Shown: positions 24,827 to 35,839, numbered from the stretch's first letter. The stretch is DNA of 56,155 nt from Tangfeifania diversioriginum (GCA_945873105.1 CAMCBW010000037.1:1-56155); one strand, 5' to 3'. Numbers and translations: made by a program. Notes: generated from the letters alone by a model not told the origin.

Positions 24827-27800
24827 ATGAAAAGCAAAGAAATAGATAATAAAAAGGCTGATTTGGATTACGATTTAGGCAAGACTATTCTCAATTTTCC
24901 AGTAGTTGGTATTGGAGCCTCAGCCGGAGGTCTGGAATCATTGCAGGACTTTTTTAAAAATATGATCCCCAAACCGGATGCTGCATTTGTAATTATACAA
25001 CACTTGTCGCCCGATTACAAAAGTTATATGAATGAATTGCTTTCACGCTTTACGTCCATAAAAATTGAAGTTGTAACGGATGGAATGGCTTTAAAAGCCA
25101 ACCATATCTATCTGATTCCGCCCAAAATGAACATGACCATTTTTCATGGCATTTTATACCTGAATGAATTAGGTGCTAACCGTACCTTAAATTTACCCAT
25201 CGATATTTTCTTCCGTTCGTTGGCAAAAGATCAGGAGAAAAATGCAGTTGGGATCATACTTTCTGGTGCAGGGAGTGATGGTACTCTGGGGATAAAAGCC
25301 ATCAAGGAATTTGGTGGCATGACCATGGCACAGGATGAGAGATCGGCCAAATTCGAGAGCATGCCCCATAGTTCCATATCAACAGGAATGGTAGATATTA
25401 TAAAGAATCCCAAACAACTGGCCGAAGAACTCATTAACTACATCAAACATCCTTTTGTAAAGGAAAACAGGGATATTGATTCACTTTTAGCCAGCGAACA
25501 AAGCCAACTTTCAAAAGTTATTGCGATTCTTCACGATACCAAAAATGTCGATTTTTCTTGTTACAAGGAGAATACAATTATTCGGCGGCTGGAGAAAAGA
25601 ATTAGCATCAATCGTTTCGATAAAATTGATGACTACATTAAATTTTTGATCAGCAACAGCAAAGAAATTAATATTCTCTTTAATGAGCTTTTGATTGGAG
25701 TTACCCGATTCTTTAGAGACGAACCCGCATTTAATACTTTAAAAGATCTCGTTATTTCAAAAATTGTCGAATCCTCTGCAGCAAAAAGGGAAATACGAAT
25801 TTGGGTGGCTGCATGTTCAACTGGTGAAGAGGCATATTCGCTGGCAATGCTGCTTAAAGAGTGCATGGCTGAATGCAATGTAAACAGAGAAACAAAAATA
25901 TTCGCGACAGATCTAGATACAAACTCATTGGAATTCGCAGCAGCAGGCTTTTACCCCGATAATATCGTTTCCGATGTTTCTCCGGAGAGGCTTTCCAAGT
26001 TTTTTGTCAGGAAAGAGAGTGGATACCAGGTTAATGAAAGTATTCGTGGAATGATCGTTTTTGCCAAGCAAAATATCATCAACGATCCGCCTTTTTCCAA
26101 ATTAGACCTTATTTCCTGTCGCAATTTCCTCATATATGTAAACCCCGACATTCAACAAAGAATATTTTCATTGTTCAATAACTCTTTGAATGAAAATGGA
26201 CACCTTTTTCTAGGCTCAAGCGAATCGTTGGGAAACATGGCTGAAGGGTTCAATGTAATAGACAATAAGTCAAAAATTTTTCAAAAACTATCGAATTATA
26301 CACCCCCGATCCAATACGGTTTACGGTCACCAGCTAGCTATAAAAGTTATCCTGAGATATTGCATTCAAATTCCTTGCTAAAAACGCCAAAGGGCAAAAA
26401 TCGCTTTCTGGAAGTATTGTTTGACCAAGTCATGGGTGATTATCTGCCACCCTCGGTTGTAATTGATGAGCAAGGTGATATCATACATACCATAAACAAC
26501 GTGAACGACTTTTTAAGCATCCCGGTAGGTCAAATAACGATCAACTTGCTCAAAATGCTCTCGAAAGAAAATTCCGTTTTTGTGAGTAGTCTTATTCGCC
26601 GGGCATCCAAAAGCAATGAAGAAATTATCATTGAAAATATAGCTTCGAAAAACATTGGAAAACAACTTAACCTTTCGTGTAAAAAAATTACCGACAATTT
26701 AAACAACAATATCTACTATTTGGTTTCATTTAGAGAAAAGGAGATTGTTGGTAGTTTCAGAAAACCGCCTAAAACCGGAAAGATCAACGTTCAGGCGCAT
26801 TACAACGAGCGCATTGATGAATTGGAAAAAGAGTTGCAGTTAAAAAGCGAAAGCCTTCAGGCGACTGTGGAAGAGCTTGAAACAAGTAATGAAGAGCTTC
26901 AATCCTCCAACGAAGAGTTAATTGCCTCCAACGAAGAATTGCAAAGCACCAACGAAGAGTTGCAATCGGTTAACGAAGAATTGTATACCGTTAACTCTGA
27001 CCACATTCGTAAAATAGAAGAACTTACTGAGCTAACTTCCGATATAGAAAACCTTTTGCGCAATACACAAATTGGGACCTTGTATCTCGATCAACACCTG
27101 ATTATCCGAAAAGTTAACAATGTGGCAAGCAAACTCACCAATATTATCTCTTCAGATGTTGGACGCCCCTTGAAGCATCTATCGTTAAGCAACTTTGACG
27201 ATAATCTGGTAAACGAAATCGAAAGTGTCTTTGAAAATTTGCAGTTACTTGAAAGAGAAATCATGGACAATAGGGGTAGATATTACTTGATGAGTATCAT
27301 TCCTTACCGCACTGTCGATAACGCTGTTGAAGGCATCATCGTAACTTTTGTAAATATTACCAAACTAAAGAAAGAAGAAGCATTAAAACTTGCAAGCGAG
27401 GCGCGCTATCGGTCGTACATTGAATTAACTGGTCAAATTGGCTGGGTTACCAACGCTGATGGAGAAATTGTAGAAGATGTGCCTTCATTGAGAAAATATA
27501 CCGGTCAGTCTTATGACGAGATTAAAGGTAGCGGGTGGACAAAAACCCTTCATCCTGAAGACCTTGATCGGACATTAAATGCATGGAACAATGCCGTGCG
27601 AAACAAAACCCCGTATGAAATCGAGTATCGCATGCGAAGGCACGACGGTATATACCGTTATCTGCTGGCGCGTGGTTTCCCCATAATTGGTGCCGACCAT
27701 AGTATTTTGGAATGGGTAGGCACTTGTATAGATATTACTGAGCGCAATCTGATTGAAGAACAACTAATCAGGAGTGAAAGAGAATTAAAAAGAGCTCAAA

Positions 27801-28498
27801 AAATTACACACATCGGCAGTTGGTATCTGGACCTGGCTACCAATGAGGTTGTCTGGACAGAAGAACTTTACAAAATGTATGGTTTTGACCCATCACTACC
27901 TCCTCCTCCCTATACTGAGCACCAGAAGTTATTTACCGATGAAAGTTGGGAATCCTTATCGGCTTCCCTGGCAAAAACAAAGGCCACCGGAGTTCCTTAT
28001 GAGCTAGAGCTGAAAACATTGAGGATAGATGGCAGCAATGGATGGATGTGGGTACGGGGAGAAACTGAAAAGGATAAAGATGGAAACGTTACTGGACTAT
28101 GGGGTGCAGCACAGGATATTACTGAAAGAAAGCATGTTGAGAGTGCGCTCGAAATGGCAGATATGTCATGGTGGGAATGGGACTATGAGCAGAATCTGGT
28201 AAAAACAGGGAAAGCAAAATATACCATGCTTGGATATACAATCGATGAGATTGGAAAGGGTTTTGATGCATGGACAAAATTAATCCATCCCGATGATTAT
28301 GAGATTGCCATGACTGCAATGAGGGAACATCTGACGGGAAAAAATGACCACTACTTTGTGGAATACAGGATCAGGCACAAAAATGGCAACTATCTTTGGT
28401 ACAGGGATAAAGGTGGAATTGTATCACGTACCAACGATAAGAAACCCAAATTATTGGCTGGCATAGTTATGAATATAACCCAGGAGAAAACGAAATAA
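24827..28498 (+). CDS. CheB-CheR-PAS signalling protein without kinase domain
   Basis: A 1223-residue cytoplasmic fusion. The CheB methylesterase domain comes first: nucleophile Ser32 in GIGASAGG, His59 in IQHLSPD, Asp151 in GAGSDGTLG, so the triad is complete. The CheR methyltransferase domain (about 235-490) follows, with LLIGVTRFFRDEP, WVAACSTGEEAYSLA and LISCRNFLIY. A long coiled coil of repeating EELETSNEELQSSNEEL type (about 650-745) leads to a PAS domain (IGTLYLDQHLIIRKVNN). Three more PAS/PAC units follow, the last ending ITQEKTK. There is no HisKA or ATPase. The next gene, 32 nt downstream, supplies a hybrid kinase, so the two probably act together. ATG 24827 is preferred over a TTG at 24785 that overlaps the short ORF. 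Confidence 0.92.
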   Translation: MKSKEIDNKKADLDYDLGKTILNFPVVGIGASAGGLESLQDFFKNMIPKPDAAFVIIQHLSPDYKSYMNELLSRFTSIKIEVVTDGMALKANHIYLIPPKMNMTIFHGILYLNELGANRTLNLPIDIFFRSLAKDQEKNAVGIILSGAGSDGTLGIKAIKEFGGMTMAQDERSAKFESMPHSSISTGMVDIIKNPKQLAEELINYIKHPFVKENRDIDSLLASEQSQLSKVIAILHDTKNVDFSCYKENTIIRRLEKRISINRFDKIDDYIKFLISNSKEINILFNELLIGVTRFFRDEPAFNTLKDLVISKIVESSAAKREIRIWVAACSTGEEAYSLAMLLKECMAECNVNRETKIFATDLDTNSLEFAAAGFYPDNIVSDVSPERLSKFFVRKESGYQVNESIRGMIVFAKQNIINDPPFSKLDLISCRNFLIYVNPDIQQRIFSLFNNSLNENGHLFLGSSESLGNMAEGFNVIDNKSKIFQKLSNYTPPIQYGLRSPASYKSYPEILHSNSLLKTPKGKNRFLEVLFDQVMGDYLPPSVVIDEQGDIIHTINNVNDFLSIPVGQITINLLKMLSKENSVFVSSLIRRASKSNEEIIIENIASKNIGKQLNLSCKKITDNLNNNIYYLVSFREKEIVGSFRKPPKTGKINVQAHYNERIDELEKELQLKSESLQATVEELETSNEELQSSNEELIASNEELQSTNEELQSVNEELYTVNSDHIRKIEELTELTSDIENLLRNTQIGTLYLDQHLIIRKVNNVASKLTNIISSDVGRPLKHLSLSNFDDNLVNEIESVFENLQLLEREIMDNRGRYYLMSIIPYRTVDNAVEGIIVTFVNITKLKKEEALKLASEARYRSYIELTGQIGWVTNADGEIVEDVPSLRKYTGQSYDEIKGSGWTKTLHPEDLDRTLNAWNNAVRNKTPYEIEYRMRRHDGIYRYLLARGFPIIGADHSILEWVGTCIDITERNLIEEQLIRSERELKRAQKITHIGSWYLDLATNEVVWTEELYKMYGFDPSLPPPPYTEHQKLFTDESWESLSASLAKTKATGVPYELELKTLRIDGSNGWMWVRGETEKDKDGNVTGLWGAAQDITERKHVESALEMADMSWWEWDYEQNLVKTGKAKYTMLGYTIDEIGKGFDAWTKLIHPDDYEIAMTAMREHLTGKNDHYFVEYRIRHKNGNYLWYRDKGGIVSRTNDKKPKLLAGIVMNITQEKTK

Positions 28499-28530
28499 AC
28501 AGATCTCGTAATACCATATAAAGATGAGTT

Positions 28531-30243
28531 ATGGATGATAAATCAATTCGACTTAGAGAACAAGCCAAAAATGAAATAAGAAATGGAATGAAGATTGACA
28601 CTTCCCTGTATGAAACAGATTTTAAAGTGTTGATTGAAGAATTGTCCATTTATCAAATAGAACTTGAACATCAAAATCAAGAACTCTATAAATCCCAGGA
28701 GGAAATTCAACAAAGCAAAGACCGATATTTGGATTTGTTCGACAACGCTCCCATCGGATACTTAATTGTTGATAAAAATGGATGGATAAAAGGCATAAAC
28801 CATACCGCGTGCTTGCTATTGGAAAGTAGCAAAGACGAATTGACAAACAATAAAATTACAAAAATAATCCATCCCGATTTTCAAGACATTTATTACTTGT
28901 TTTTTCGAACACTAATCAACCAAAAACGCAATCAAACTTGTGATATTAAACTTCAAAAATCCAGCAATGCCTTTTTTCATGCCCGGATTCAAGGCATCCG
29001 TCAATCCCATGTAACATCCAATGAACCCGAATTTCGATTGGCAATTATTGATGTAACTATTCAAAAGGAAATGGAATTTAAGCTACTGAAAGCCAAGGAA
29101 AAGGCTCAAGAAAACGACAAGCTGAAAACGGCATTTTTAGCCAACATGAGCCACGAGATCCGTACGCCAATGAACGGCATTCTGGGGTTTGCAGATTTAC
29201 TTAAAGAACCTGACCTCTCAAATGAACTGCAACAAGAGTATATTAAAATCATTGAGAAAAGCGGTGCAAGAATGCTCAATATCATCAACGATATTGTGGA
29301 TATTTCGAAGATTGAAGCTGGTCTGATGAAATTGGAAATAGCGGAATCAAATATCAATGAGCTCGTTGAGTTTATCTATACCTTTTTCAAACCTGAAGTA
29401 GAAGCCAAAGGGATGGTAATCTCATTTAAAAACGCCTTGCCTGCAAAGGATGCATTCATTAAAACCGACCGCGAAAAAGTCTATGCCATTCTGACCAACC
29501 TTGTTAAAAATGCCATAAAATATACCAATGAAGGTTCCATAGAATTTGGATATGAAATTGTAGAGACAAGGCATGCCTTGTCTCTACTGCAATTTTACGT
29601 AAAAGACACTGGCATCGGCATTCCAAAAGACCGTCAGGAGGCTATTTTTGAACGATTTATTCAGGCTGACATTTCTGACAAAATGGCTCGGCAAGGAGCA
29701 GGGTTAGGCTTGTCGATTACAAAAGCCTACATCGAAATGCTGGGTGGTACAATATGGGTAAAAAGTGAAGTAGAAAAAGGCTCAACCTTCTATTTCACCC
29801 TGCCATACAATGCTGTACCTGCTATTTTATTTGAAGATCTTCAACTTACACCTTCCGAAAAAAATGATCATGTTAGAAAGCTAAAGATACTGATTGCCGA
29901 AGATGATGAAGTATCTGAAATGTTGATCTCGATTAATGTCTCCGAGTATAGCAAAGAAGTTATAAAAACTGCCACCGGCAATGAAGCAGTCGAAATTTGT
30001 CGTCAAAACCCCGATATTGACCTGGTTCTGATGGATATTCAATTGCCGGAAATGAATGGTTATGAAGCTACGCGGCAAATCAGACGGTTTAACAAGGATG
30101 TTATTATCATAGCCCAGACAGCATTTGGACTTTCCGGCGACAGAGAAAAGGCAATGGCAGCGGGATGCAACGACTTTATAACAAAGCCAATCAATAAAAT
30201 TGAATTACAGGCTTTCCTACGTAAGTATTTCAAGAATCAGTAA
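28531..30243 (+). CDS. PAS hybrid histidine kinase/response regulator
   Basis: A 570-residue cytoplasmic hybrid kinase. A helical N-terminus ([19 protein letters not shown]) typical of proteins paired with CheB-CheR-PAS leads to one PAS domain ([19 protein letters not shown]). HisKA has phospho-His208 in [12 protein letters not shown]. HATPase_c motifs are [22 protein letters not shown] and GAGLGLSI. The C-terminal receiver has the acidic pair in IAEDDE, phospho-Asp502 in [10 protein letters not shown], and Lys in FITKPIN. The ATPase domain contains a perfect 28-bp palindrome (29560-29587), which encodes an extra [10 protein letters not shown] loop. Its catalytic core is a close paralogue of the next gene's. 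Confidence 0.93.
   Translation: MDDKSIRLREQAKNEIRNGMKIDTSLYETDFKVLIEELSIYQIELEHQNQELYKSQEEIQQSKDRYLDLFDNAPIGYLIVDKNGWIKGINHTACLLLESSKDELTNNKITKIIHPDFQDIYYLFFRTLINQKRNQTCDIKLQKSSNAFFHARIQGIRQSHVTSNEPEFRLAIIDVTIQKEMEFKLLKAKEKAQENDKLKTAFLANMSHEIRTPMNGILGFADLLKEPDLSNELQQEYIKIIEKSGARMLNIINDIVDISKIEAGLMKLEIAESNINELVEFIYTFFKPEVEAKGMVISFKNALPAKDAFIKTDREKVYAILTNLVKNAIKYTNEGSIEFGYEIVETRHALSLLQFYVKDTGIGIPKDRQEAIFERFIQADISDKMARQGAGLGLSITKAYIEMLGGTIWVKSEVEKGSTFYFTLPYNAVPAILFEDLQLTPSEKNDHVRKLKILIAEDDEVSEMLISINVSEYSKEVIKTATGNEAVEICRQNPDIDLVLMDIQLPEMNGYEATRQIRRFNKDVIIIAQTAFGLSGDREKAMAAGCNDFITKPINKIELQAFLRKYFKNQ
29560..29587. repeat. Perfect 28-bp palindrome inside kinase ATPase domain
   Basis: Half-site GTAGAGACAAGGCA is followed directly by its exact reverse complement. 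It is translated in frame as part of [10 protein letters not shown], between the strands before and after the N-box region. A near-identical copy with one mismatched pair is at 33893-33920 in the paralogous kinase. The form (GTAGAGAC...GTCTCTAC) resembles dispersed intergenic palindromes, here tolerated in coding sequence. Confidence 0.85.
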
Positions 30244-30298
30244 AGAAAGGCTAAGAAAGAGAATTGAATTCTCATTCCCAGTTAAAAGAAAAATTACC

Positions 30299-33200
30299 AT
30301 GAAGGCCCAAGACAAAACAAAAGAAGAACTGGTCGTTGAGTTGCAGGAATTGCAGCAAGCCTACAATGCCTTAAAGGATACAGCAGAGACTGATAGTATC
30401 GCACAAATGCAGACAATGGAGGCATTGCAGGCAAGCGAAGAGCGGTTCCAACTTTTGTTCAACAAGGCACCGCTTGGCTATCAATCTCTCGATTTTGATG
30501 GAAATTTCGTTGAGGTAAACCAACAGTGGCTCGACACAATGGGTTATGAACGTGAAGAGATTATTGGTCAGTGGTTTGGTGATTTTCTTACGCCCGCTTT
30601 TAAGGATGGATTCCGAAAACGCTTCCCAATTTTTAAGGAACGGGGCAAAATCCACAGCGAATTTGAAATGATCCATAAAAATGGGACAGTTCTGTTTATT
30701 GCCTTTGATGGTAGGATAGGTTACGATGTTGAAGGCAATTTTAAGCAAACACACTGCATTTTGCAGGATATAACTGAAATAAAGCATGCTGAAAAAGCGC
30801 TGATCGAAAGCGAAGAAAAATACCGCTTGTTGCATGAAAATGCAGGTATTGGGATTGGATATTACAAAGTAGATGGAACCATTATATCCTATAATAACCT
30901 TGCTGCCAGCAATATGAATGGTGTACCTGAAGATTTTAATGGAAAATCGATTTATGACTTTTTCCCCAAGTCTGATGCTGAATTTTACCATGAAAGAATT
31001 AAAAAGGCAATCGTTTCTGAAATCCCTGTTGCTTATGAAGATGAAGTTAATTTGCCAACAGGAAATAAGTTTTTCTTAAGTACTTATACACGAATTAGTA
31101 ATAGAGCTGGTGAAATTGAAGGAATTCAGATATTGTCTCATGATATTACTGATCGCAAGCAAACAGAAGCCGCATTAAGGGAAAGCGAAGAAAACCTTGC
31201 TATCACCCTCAATTCCATAGGTGATGCTGTAATTTCAACAGATATTAATGGTTTAGTGGTTAGAATGAACCCTGTAGCCGAAAAACTTTGCGGCTGGCAA
31301 TTGACCGAAGTATCAGGTAAACCTTTGGCCGAAGTTTTTACCATCATAAATGCCGAAACCCGCCAAACCGTTGCGGACCCTGTTAAAAGAGTATTGGAAA
31401 AAGGCGAAATTGTGGGGCTTGCCAACCACACGATTTTGGTTTCCAAAAACGGAGCCGAGTACCAGATTGCCGACAGTGCTGCACCCATCAAAAACAAGGC
31501 AGGTGCAATTACCGGAGTTGTCCTGGTTTTCTCGGATATTACAGGAAGCTACATGGCCCAAAAGCAAATAAAAGAGAGCGAAGAGCGGTACCGGAGTTTG
31601 TTAGGTAACCTGGAAGCCGGTATAGTCGTTCATGCGCCTGATACTTCCATTGTTATGAATAACCCAAGGGCATCAGAACTTCTGGGTTTAACTGACGACC
31701 AGATGAGAGGCAAAGATGCCATCGACCCGGCATGGAAATTTATACATGAGGATAACACACCGCTAACGCTAGATGAATATCCTGTCAACAGGATTGTTTC
31801 AGGCATGAAGCCAATAAAAAATCAGGTATTGGGTATACAACAACCCGACAAAAATCTCATTGTTTGGGTATCTGTCAATGGCTTTCCGGTGCTGGATACG
31901 AATGGTGAACTTACACAGGCAGTAATCAGCTTTATTGATATCACAGAGAGTAAGCTTTCCGAACAGAAACTGAAACGCATTGAATGGCTTTTGAGCATCA
32001 GGCAGCAACCTTCTGCTATGCATTCGCTTGGCTATAATCCACCTTACGGTGACCTGGTTGCACTTAACACCAACCGGCTTATCCTCGACTCGGTGGGCGA
32101 GCAAACACTTACCGACATCGTGGGCGACTATCTGAACCTGCTCGATACCTCTGCAGCAGTGTATGAGAGAAATGGCGATTACGCATTGGGCATATTCTCC
32201 TCAGGTTGGTGCCGTTTCATGGATGCCGCCTCTCGTGCGCTATGCGAAACCAAGGATAATCGGGCAGCGCTGGAATCCGGACGTTGGCACTGTCATGAAT
32301 CCTGTTGGTCGTGTGCTTCAAAAACAGCCATAGAATCAGGACAGCCAACTGACATTGAATGTAGTGGAGGTATCCGCCTATATGCGGTGCCGATCAAGGT
32401 TGGTAATGAAATTGTTGGCGCAATCAATTTCGGTTACAGTGACCCACCACGTGAAGAGGATAGACTCAGGGAATTGGCATCACAATATCATGTTAGTTTG
32501 ACCGAATTGCGAGCCCACGCGATGCAATATGAAACACGCCCACCATACATTATTGAGTTGGCAAAACACCGATTGCTTGTCTCGGCGCGACTTATCGGCA
32601 CGATTGTCGAACGTAAGCTGGCAGAAGCATCCCTTTTAAAAAGGGAACATGAGTTCCGTTTACTGGCTGAGTCTATGCCACAGATCGTCTGGATTACCCG
32701 CCCTGATGGTTGGAACATTTTCTTCAATCAACAATGGGTCGATTATACCGGACTAAGCCTGAAAGAAAGTTATGGTGATGGCTGGATTAAACCATTCCAT
32801 CCCGCCGATCAGCAGCATGCCTGGGATGCCTGGAAAAATGCAACCACCAATTTAACAACCTATTCGGTCGAATGCCGCCTCCGCCGTTTCGATGGCGATT
32901 ATAAATGGTGGCTGATTCGTGGAGTACCTGTTTTTGATGAAGTTGGAGAATTAATCAAATGGTTTGGAACTTGTACCGACATCGATGAAATAAAATGTTC
33001 TGAAGCAGACCTCTTAATAACCAAAGAAAGAGCTGAAGAGTTCGAAAATAAATTCAGGCAAATTGCTGAAAATATAGATGAGGTTTTTTGGCTGAGAACA
33101 GAAAACAAGATGATTTATGTAAGCCCTTCATTTGAAAAGATTTGGGGAGTTCCTTGTGAGGCTATCTATGAAAACCCTCAGTTATTTACAGAAATAGTAC

Positions 33201-34588
33201 ATCCCGAAGATCAACCTGTTGTTCAGGAGATTTTTCACTCAAAGGAATTTAAAGAAAACGATTTCTTCAGCTATGAGTATCGTATTATAAGGGCCGACAA
33301 TCAAGTACGTTGGATAAACGCTAAAACATTTCCTATTGTTGATGACTCCGGTAAAATTATCAAACGGGTTGGCATTGCTACCGATATCACTGAAAAACAC
33401 CAAACTTTTCAGGAATTAATTCAGGCCAAAGAGCACGCAGAAGAAAGCGATCGCCTCAAATCAGCCTTCCTGGCCAATATGAGCCACGAAATACGTACCC
33501 CCATGAACGGTATTCTTGGTTTTGCCGAACTGCTGAAGGAACCAGAACTCACAGGAAAAGAACAACAAGAATATATCCGTATTATCGAAAGAAGCGGTGC
33601 ACGAATGCTGAATACCATCAATAACATTGTAGATATTTCAAAAATTGAGTCGGGTCTCATTAAACTCGACCTCAAAGAATCGAATCTAAATGAACAAATT
33701 GAATACATTTATACCTTCTTCAAGCCAGAAGCGGAAGCCAAGGGAATAAAGCTATCCTACAGGAACTACCTCCCGGCAAAAGAAGCCATCCTTCAAACCG
33801 ATCGTGAAAAGTTGTATGCTATTTTGACCAACCTGGTCAAAAATGCCATAAAATATACCGTACAAGGTTCCATCGAATTTGGGTATGATGTTGTAGAGAC
33901 AAGGCATGACTTGTCTCTACTGGAATTCTACATCAAAGACACCGGTATCGGCATTCCAAAAGATCGCCAAGAAGCCATCTTCGACCGTTTTGTCCAGGCT
34001 GATATTGAAGATAAAAAGGCTTTTCAGGGATCCGGTCTTGGCCTGGCTATAACGAAATCGTATGTCGAAATGCTGGGTGGAAAAATACGGGTCGAAAGTG
34101 AAGAAGGAATTGGTTCTGCCTTTTATTTCACACTTCCTTATCACACGAAACAATCCGAAATTACTTCATACAATGCTAATTTATTGGCTGAAAGTGGAGA
34201 AAATACCATTCATTCCAAAATTGTTCGATTAAAAATTCTTATTGCCGAAGACGATGAAGTTTCCGAGCTATTTCTTTCCATGCTTGCCAAAGAATTTAGC
34301 AAAGAGATTCTTAAAGCCCAAACCGGACTTGAAGCCATCGATATATGTCGCAACAATCCCGACCTGGATTTGATCCTGATGGACATTCAGATGCCCGTCA
34401 TGGGAGGTTACGAAGCAACCAGAAAAATCCGTGAATTCAACAAAAAGGTGGTAATTATAGCCCAAACTGCTTATGGTCTCTCCGGTGACAGAGAGAAGTC
34501 GATTGCTGCAGGATGCAATGATTATATAACAAAACCAATTAACACAGCTGAATTGTCCTCAAAAATCCAAAAATATTTTACCGCATAA
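30299..34588 (+). CDS. Multi-PAS, PocR-containing hybrid histidine kinase
   Basis: A 1429-residue cytoplasmic hybrid kinase. Order: a short coiled coil ([19 protein letters not shown]); four PAS domains (about 45-555; for example [55 protein letters not shown]). A PocR-type domain (about 565-770) has cysteines in [15 protein letters not shown]. Two further PAS domains follow ([33 protein letters not shown]). HisKA carries His1063 in [11 protein letters not shown]; HATPase_c carries DTGIGIPKD and GSGLGLAI. A receiver ends the protein, with phospho-Asp in [11 protein letters not shown] and Lys in YITKPIN. No membrane segment is seen, so signals are intracellular. ATG 30299 is preferred over an earlier in-frame start overlapping the previous gene; spacing is then 55 nt. 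Confidence 0.93.
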   Translation: MKAQDKTKEELVVELQELQQAYNALKDTAETDSIAQMQTMEALQASEERFQLLFNKAPLGYQSLDFDGNFVEVNQQWLDTMGYEREEIIGQWFGDFLTPAFKDGFRKRFPIFKERGKIHSEFEMIHKNGTVLFIAFDGRIGYDVEGNFKQTHCILQDITEIKHAEKALIESEEKYRLLHENAGIGIGYYKVDGTIISYNNLAASNMNGVPEDFNGKSIYDFFPKSDAEFYHERIKKAIVSEIPVAYEDEVNLPTGNKFFLSTYTRISNRAGEIEGIQILSHDITDRKQTEAALRESEENLAITLNSIGDAVISTDINGLVVRMNPVAEKLCGWQLTEVSGKPLAEVFTIINAETRQTVADPVKRVLEKGEIVGLANHTILVSKNGAEYQIADSAAPIKNKAGAITGVVLVFSDITGSYMAQKQIKESEERYRSLLGNLEAGIVVHAPDTSIVMNNPRASELLGLTDDQMRGKDAIDPAWKFIHEDNTPLTLDEYPVNRIVSGMKPIKNQVLGIQQPDKNLIVWVSVNGFPVLDTNGELTQAVISFIDITESKLSEQKLKRIEWLLSIRQQPSAMHSLGYNPPYGDLVALNTNRLILDSVGEQTLTDIVGDYLNLLDTSAAVYERNGDYALGIFSSGWCRFMDAASRALCETKDNRAALESGRWHCHESCWSCASKTAIESGQPTDIECSGGIRLYAVPIKVGNEIVGAINFGYSDPPREEDRLRELASQYHVSLTELRAHAMQYETRPPYIIELAKHRLLVSARLIGTIVERKLAEASLLKREHEFRLLAESMPQIVWITRPDGWNIFFNQQWVDYTGLSLKESYGDGWIKPFHPADQQHAWDAWKNATTNLTTYSVECRLRRFDGDYKWWLIRGVPVFDEVGELIKWFGTCTDIDEIKCSEADLLITKERAEEFENKFRQIAENIDEVFWLRTENKMIYVSPSFEKIWGVPCEAIYENPQLFTEIVHPEDQPVVQEIFHSKEFKENDFFSYEYRIIRADNQVRWINAKTFPIVDDSGKIIKRVGIATDITEKHQTFQELIQAKEHAEESDRLKSAFLANMSHEIRTPMNGILGFAELLKEPELTGKEQQEYIRIIERSGARMLNTINNIVDISKIESGLIKLDLKESNLNEQIEYIYTFFKPEAEAKGIKLSYRNYLPAKEAILQTDREKLYAILTNLVKNAIKYTVQGSIEFGYDVVETRHDLSLLEFYIKDTGIGIPKDRQEAIFDRFVQADIEDKKAFQGSGLGLAITKSYVEMLGGKIRVESEEGIGSAFYFTLPYHTKQSEITSYNANLLAESGENTIHSKIVRLKILIAEDDEVSELFLSMLAKEFSKEILKAQTGLEAIDICRNNPDLDLILMDIQMPVMGGYEATRKIREFNKKVVIIAQTAYGLSGDREKSIAAGCNDYITKPINTAELSSKIQKYFTA
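33893..33920. repeat. 28-bp palindrome inside second kinase (one mismatch)
   Basis: Half-sites GTAGAGACAAGGCA and TGACTTGTCTCTAC are reverse complements except at one pair. It encodes the [10 protein letters not shown] loop at the same place as in the upstream kinase. Its presence at the equivalent site in both paralogues implies insertion before duplication, or gene conversion after it. Confidence 0.85.
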
Positions 34589-34660
34589 AATCGGCCAACC
34601 CGTCAATTAAGTTAGAAGAACGATTAAATGTCGTAGTTTCAAATTCTATTATTTTGGGCT

Positions 34661-34710
34661 ATTTGCCTATAGTTTCGCGCAAAGCCCGCAAAGTTCGCAA
34701 AGAAAAAAAT
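34661..34710 (+). repeat. CGCAAAG-type dispersed repeat, copy B
   Basis: ATTTGCCTATAGTTTCGCGC followed by AAAGCCCGCAAAG and TTCGCAAAGAAAAAAA. Same strand and layout as copy A (16231-16280), including a following (A)CGACATT/GGACATT; inverted relative to copy C (41559-41609). Confidence 0.65.
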
Positions 34711-34803
34711 ACGACATTATCATTTGTGCATTACTTAAAAGACATTATATATCGAAGAAAAATACCAAAAGTGAGCACAGAAAAAGTAGTATGCAAAACA
34801 ACC

Positions 34804-35041
34804 ACACCTGCTGGCGCGGATTTGAAAATCCGTGACCTCACAACTGCCGTATTACAAAACAATTTCCAACATCACCCATTCCTACTAATCCAAACACTTA
34901 CAGCTTACCTATCCTCCACCACAAGAAGTATGAAACATCTATTATCGGCTCATTGTCAAGAAAATGCAGTCATCTAATAAAAAGCATCCGAAAGTTTGAA
35001 GGGGCACGAATTACAAATTCGCCCCAGCGGGGGGCGGGTGT
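34804..35041. mobile_element. MITE/REPIN-like element with hairpin ends
   Basis: The left end reads ACACCTGCTGGCGCGGATTT and contains hairpin CGGATTT-GA-AAATCCG (34817-34832). The right end, read on the minus strand, gives ACACCCGCCCCCCGCTGGGG, then CGAATTTG and a hairpin (35001-35025, GGGG...CGAATT/AATTCG...CCCC). The two ends share the order ACACC-(n)-TGG-(G/C)-GCGRATTTG and face each other. The ~160-bp interior encodes nothing recognisable. This suggests a small non-autonomous element, possibly moved by a REP-associated (IS200-like) transposase; no transposase is in the window. Confidence 0.5.
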
Positions 35042-35113
35042 CTTAATAAAGTTCATTTTCCCAGTTAGTTCACTTAATGCGCCTCATGCACTCATTTCAT
35101 TATCTGTTCATAC

Positions 35114-35812
35114 TTAATCTCTCAAACAGCGCACAGACAATCCATTCTCCTTACCGCTAAAATCCTTGTAATTAAAGATGTTGTCGTAGCCTGTATGCCA
35201 AGCCCAGGCGTAACCTGTAGCTAAGTCCTCTTTAGACGACCACCAGTAACCGTAGTTTGTAATACCGTTGAATGATCCACTACCAAGCCAACCACCCGGT
35301 AGAGCCGTAAAACCAGTTGTGTTCGTAGCGCCAGAATTTGGGCTTACCCAATGGCTTGTACCTGTTTCTTTCAACTTTCCACCTGCAATACTTTCTCCAC
35401 CCAAATAGTTTGACATTGTAGTCCATTCTGAATCTGTTGGCACATGCCATCCTTTTGGGCAAAGTTTTCCGGTATTGACGGTGTGCCAATTGTAAAGAGC
35501 TCCGTAAACACTCTTATTGGCTGCATTGTTGTCGTACCAACAATAAGCAGGTGTGTTACGACCGATCCATGCTATTGGATCTGAAATAAGTGGAATGGCT
35601 GTGCCATCATTGAATTTGTTGGTTTTTAAATTCTCCGCCAACCAAACTTGAGTTCCAATCGTTACAGTTTTATAATTGTTACCATCAATGTCTTTTACTG
35701 TGTTAGTCTGAACTGAGTCCTCTTCTACTGGACCGGGACATCCTGCTAAGACAATTGCGCTTAATGCCAATGCGAACAATGGATTGATCCAAAAGCTGTT
35801 TTTCTTTTTCAT
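35114..35812 (-). CDS. FISUMP-domain lipoprotein
   Basis: A 232-residue lipoprotein (lipobox LAGC at the end of the signal). The mature protein is one 'Fibrobacter succinogenes major paralogous' (TIGR02145-type) domain: DIDGNNYKTVTIGTQVWLAENLKT, YCWYDNN, YGALYNWHTV, LCPKGWHVPTDSEWTTM, GGKLKETG, TGFTALPGG, YGYWWSSKE and the end GLSVRCLRD. The fold is related to C-type-lectin/formylglycine-type surface proteins; function unknown, surface-exposed. It is the last gene of the minus-strand secreted-protein island, 27 nt after the LecA-like gene. Its signal peptide resembles the decayed reading frame at 41030-41074. Confidence 0.9.
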   Translation of the reverse strand: MKKKNSFWINPLFALALSAIVLAGCPGPVEEDSVQTNTVKDIDGNNYKTVTIGTQVWLAENLKTNKFNDGTAIPLISDPIAWIGRNTPAYCWYDNNAANKSVYGALYNWHTVNTGKLCPKGWHVPTDSEWTTMSNYLGGESIAGGKLKETGTSHWVSPNSGATNTTGFTALPGGWLGSGSFNGITNYGYWWSSKEDLATGYAWAWHTGYDNIFNYKDFSGKENGLSVRCLRD

Positions 35813-35839
35813 CAGGTAGTGTTTTAAATGTAACTATGT

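Larger units (their letters stand above)
34589..35113. other. Intergenic repeat region after kinase operon
   Basis: A 525-nt gap holding a CGCAAAG-type repeat (34661-34710) and a MITE-like element (34804-35041). Short reading frames here (for example about 34654-34977) are made of repeat sequence and show no protein-like features. No terminator with a clean U-tract is obvious directly after the kinase stop. Confidence 0.5.

Noticed and set aside
34654-34977. 107-codon reading frame after the kinase operon
   Set aside because: Built from the CGCAAAG repeat and the MITE-like element; no coding character.
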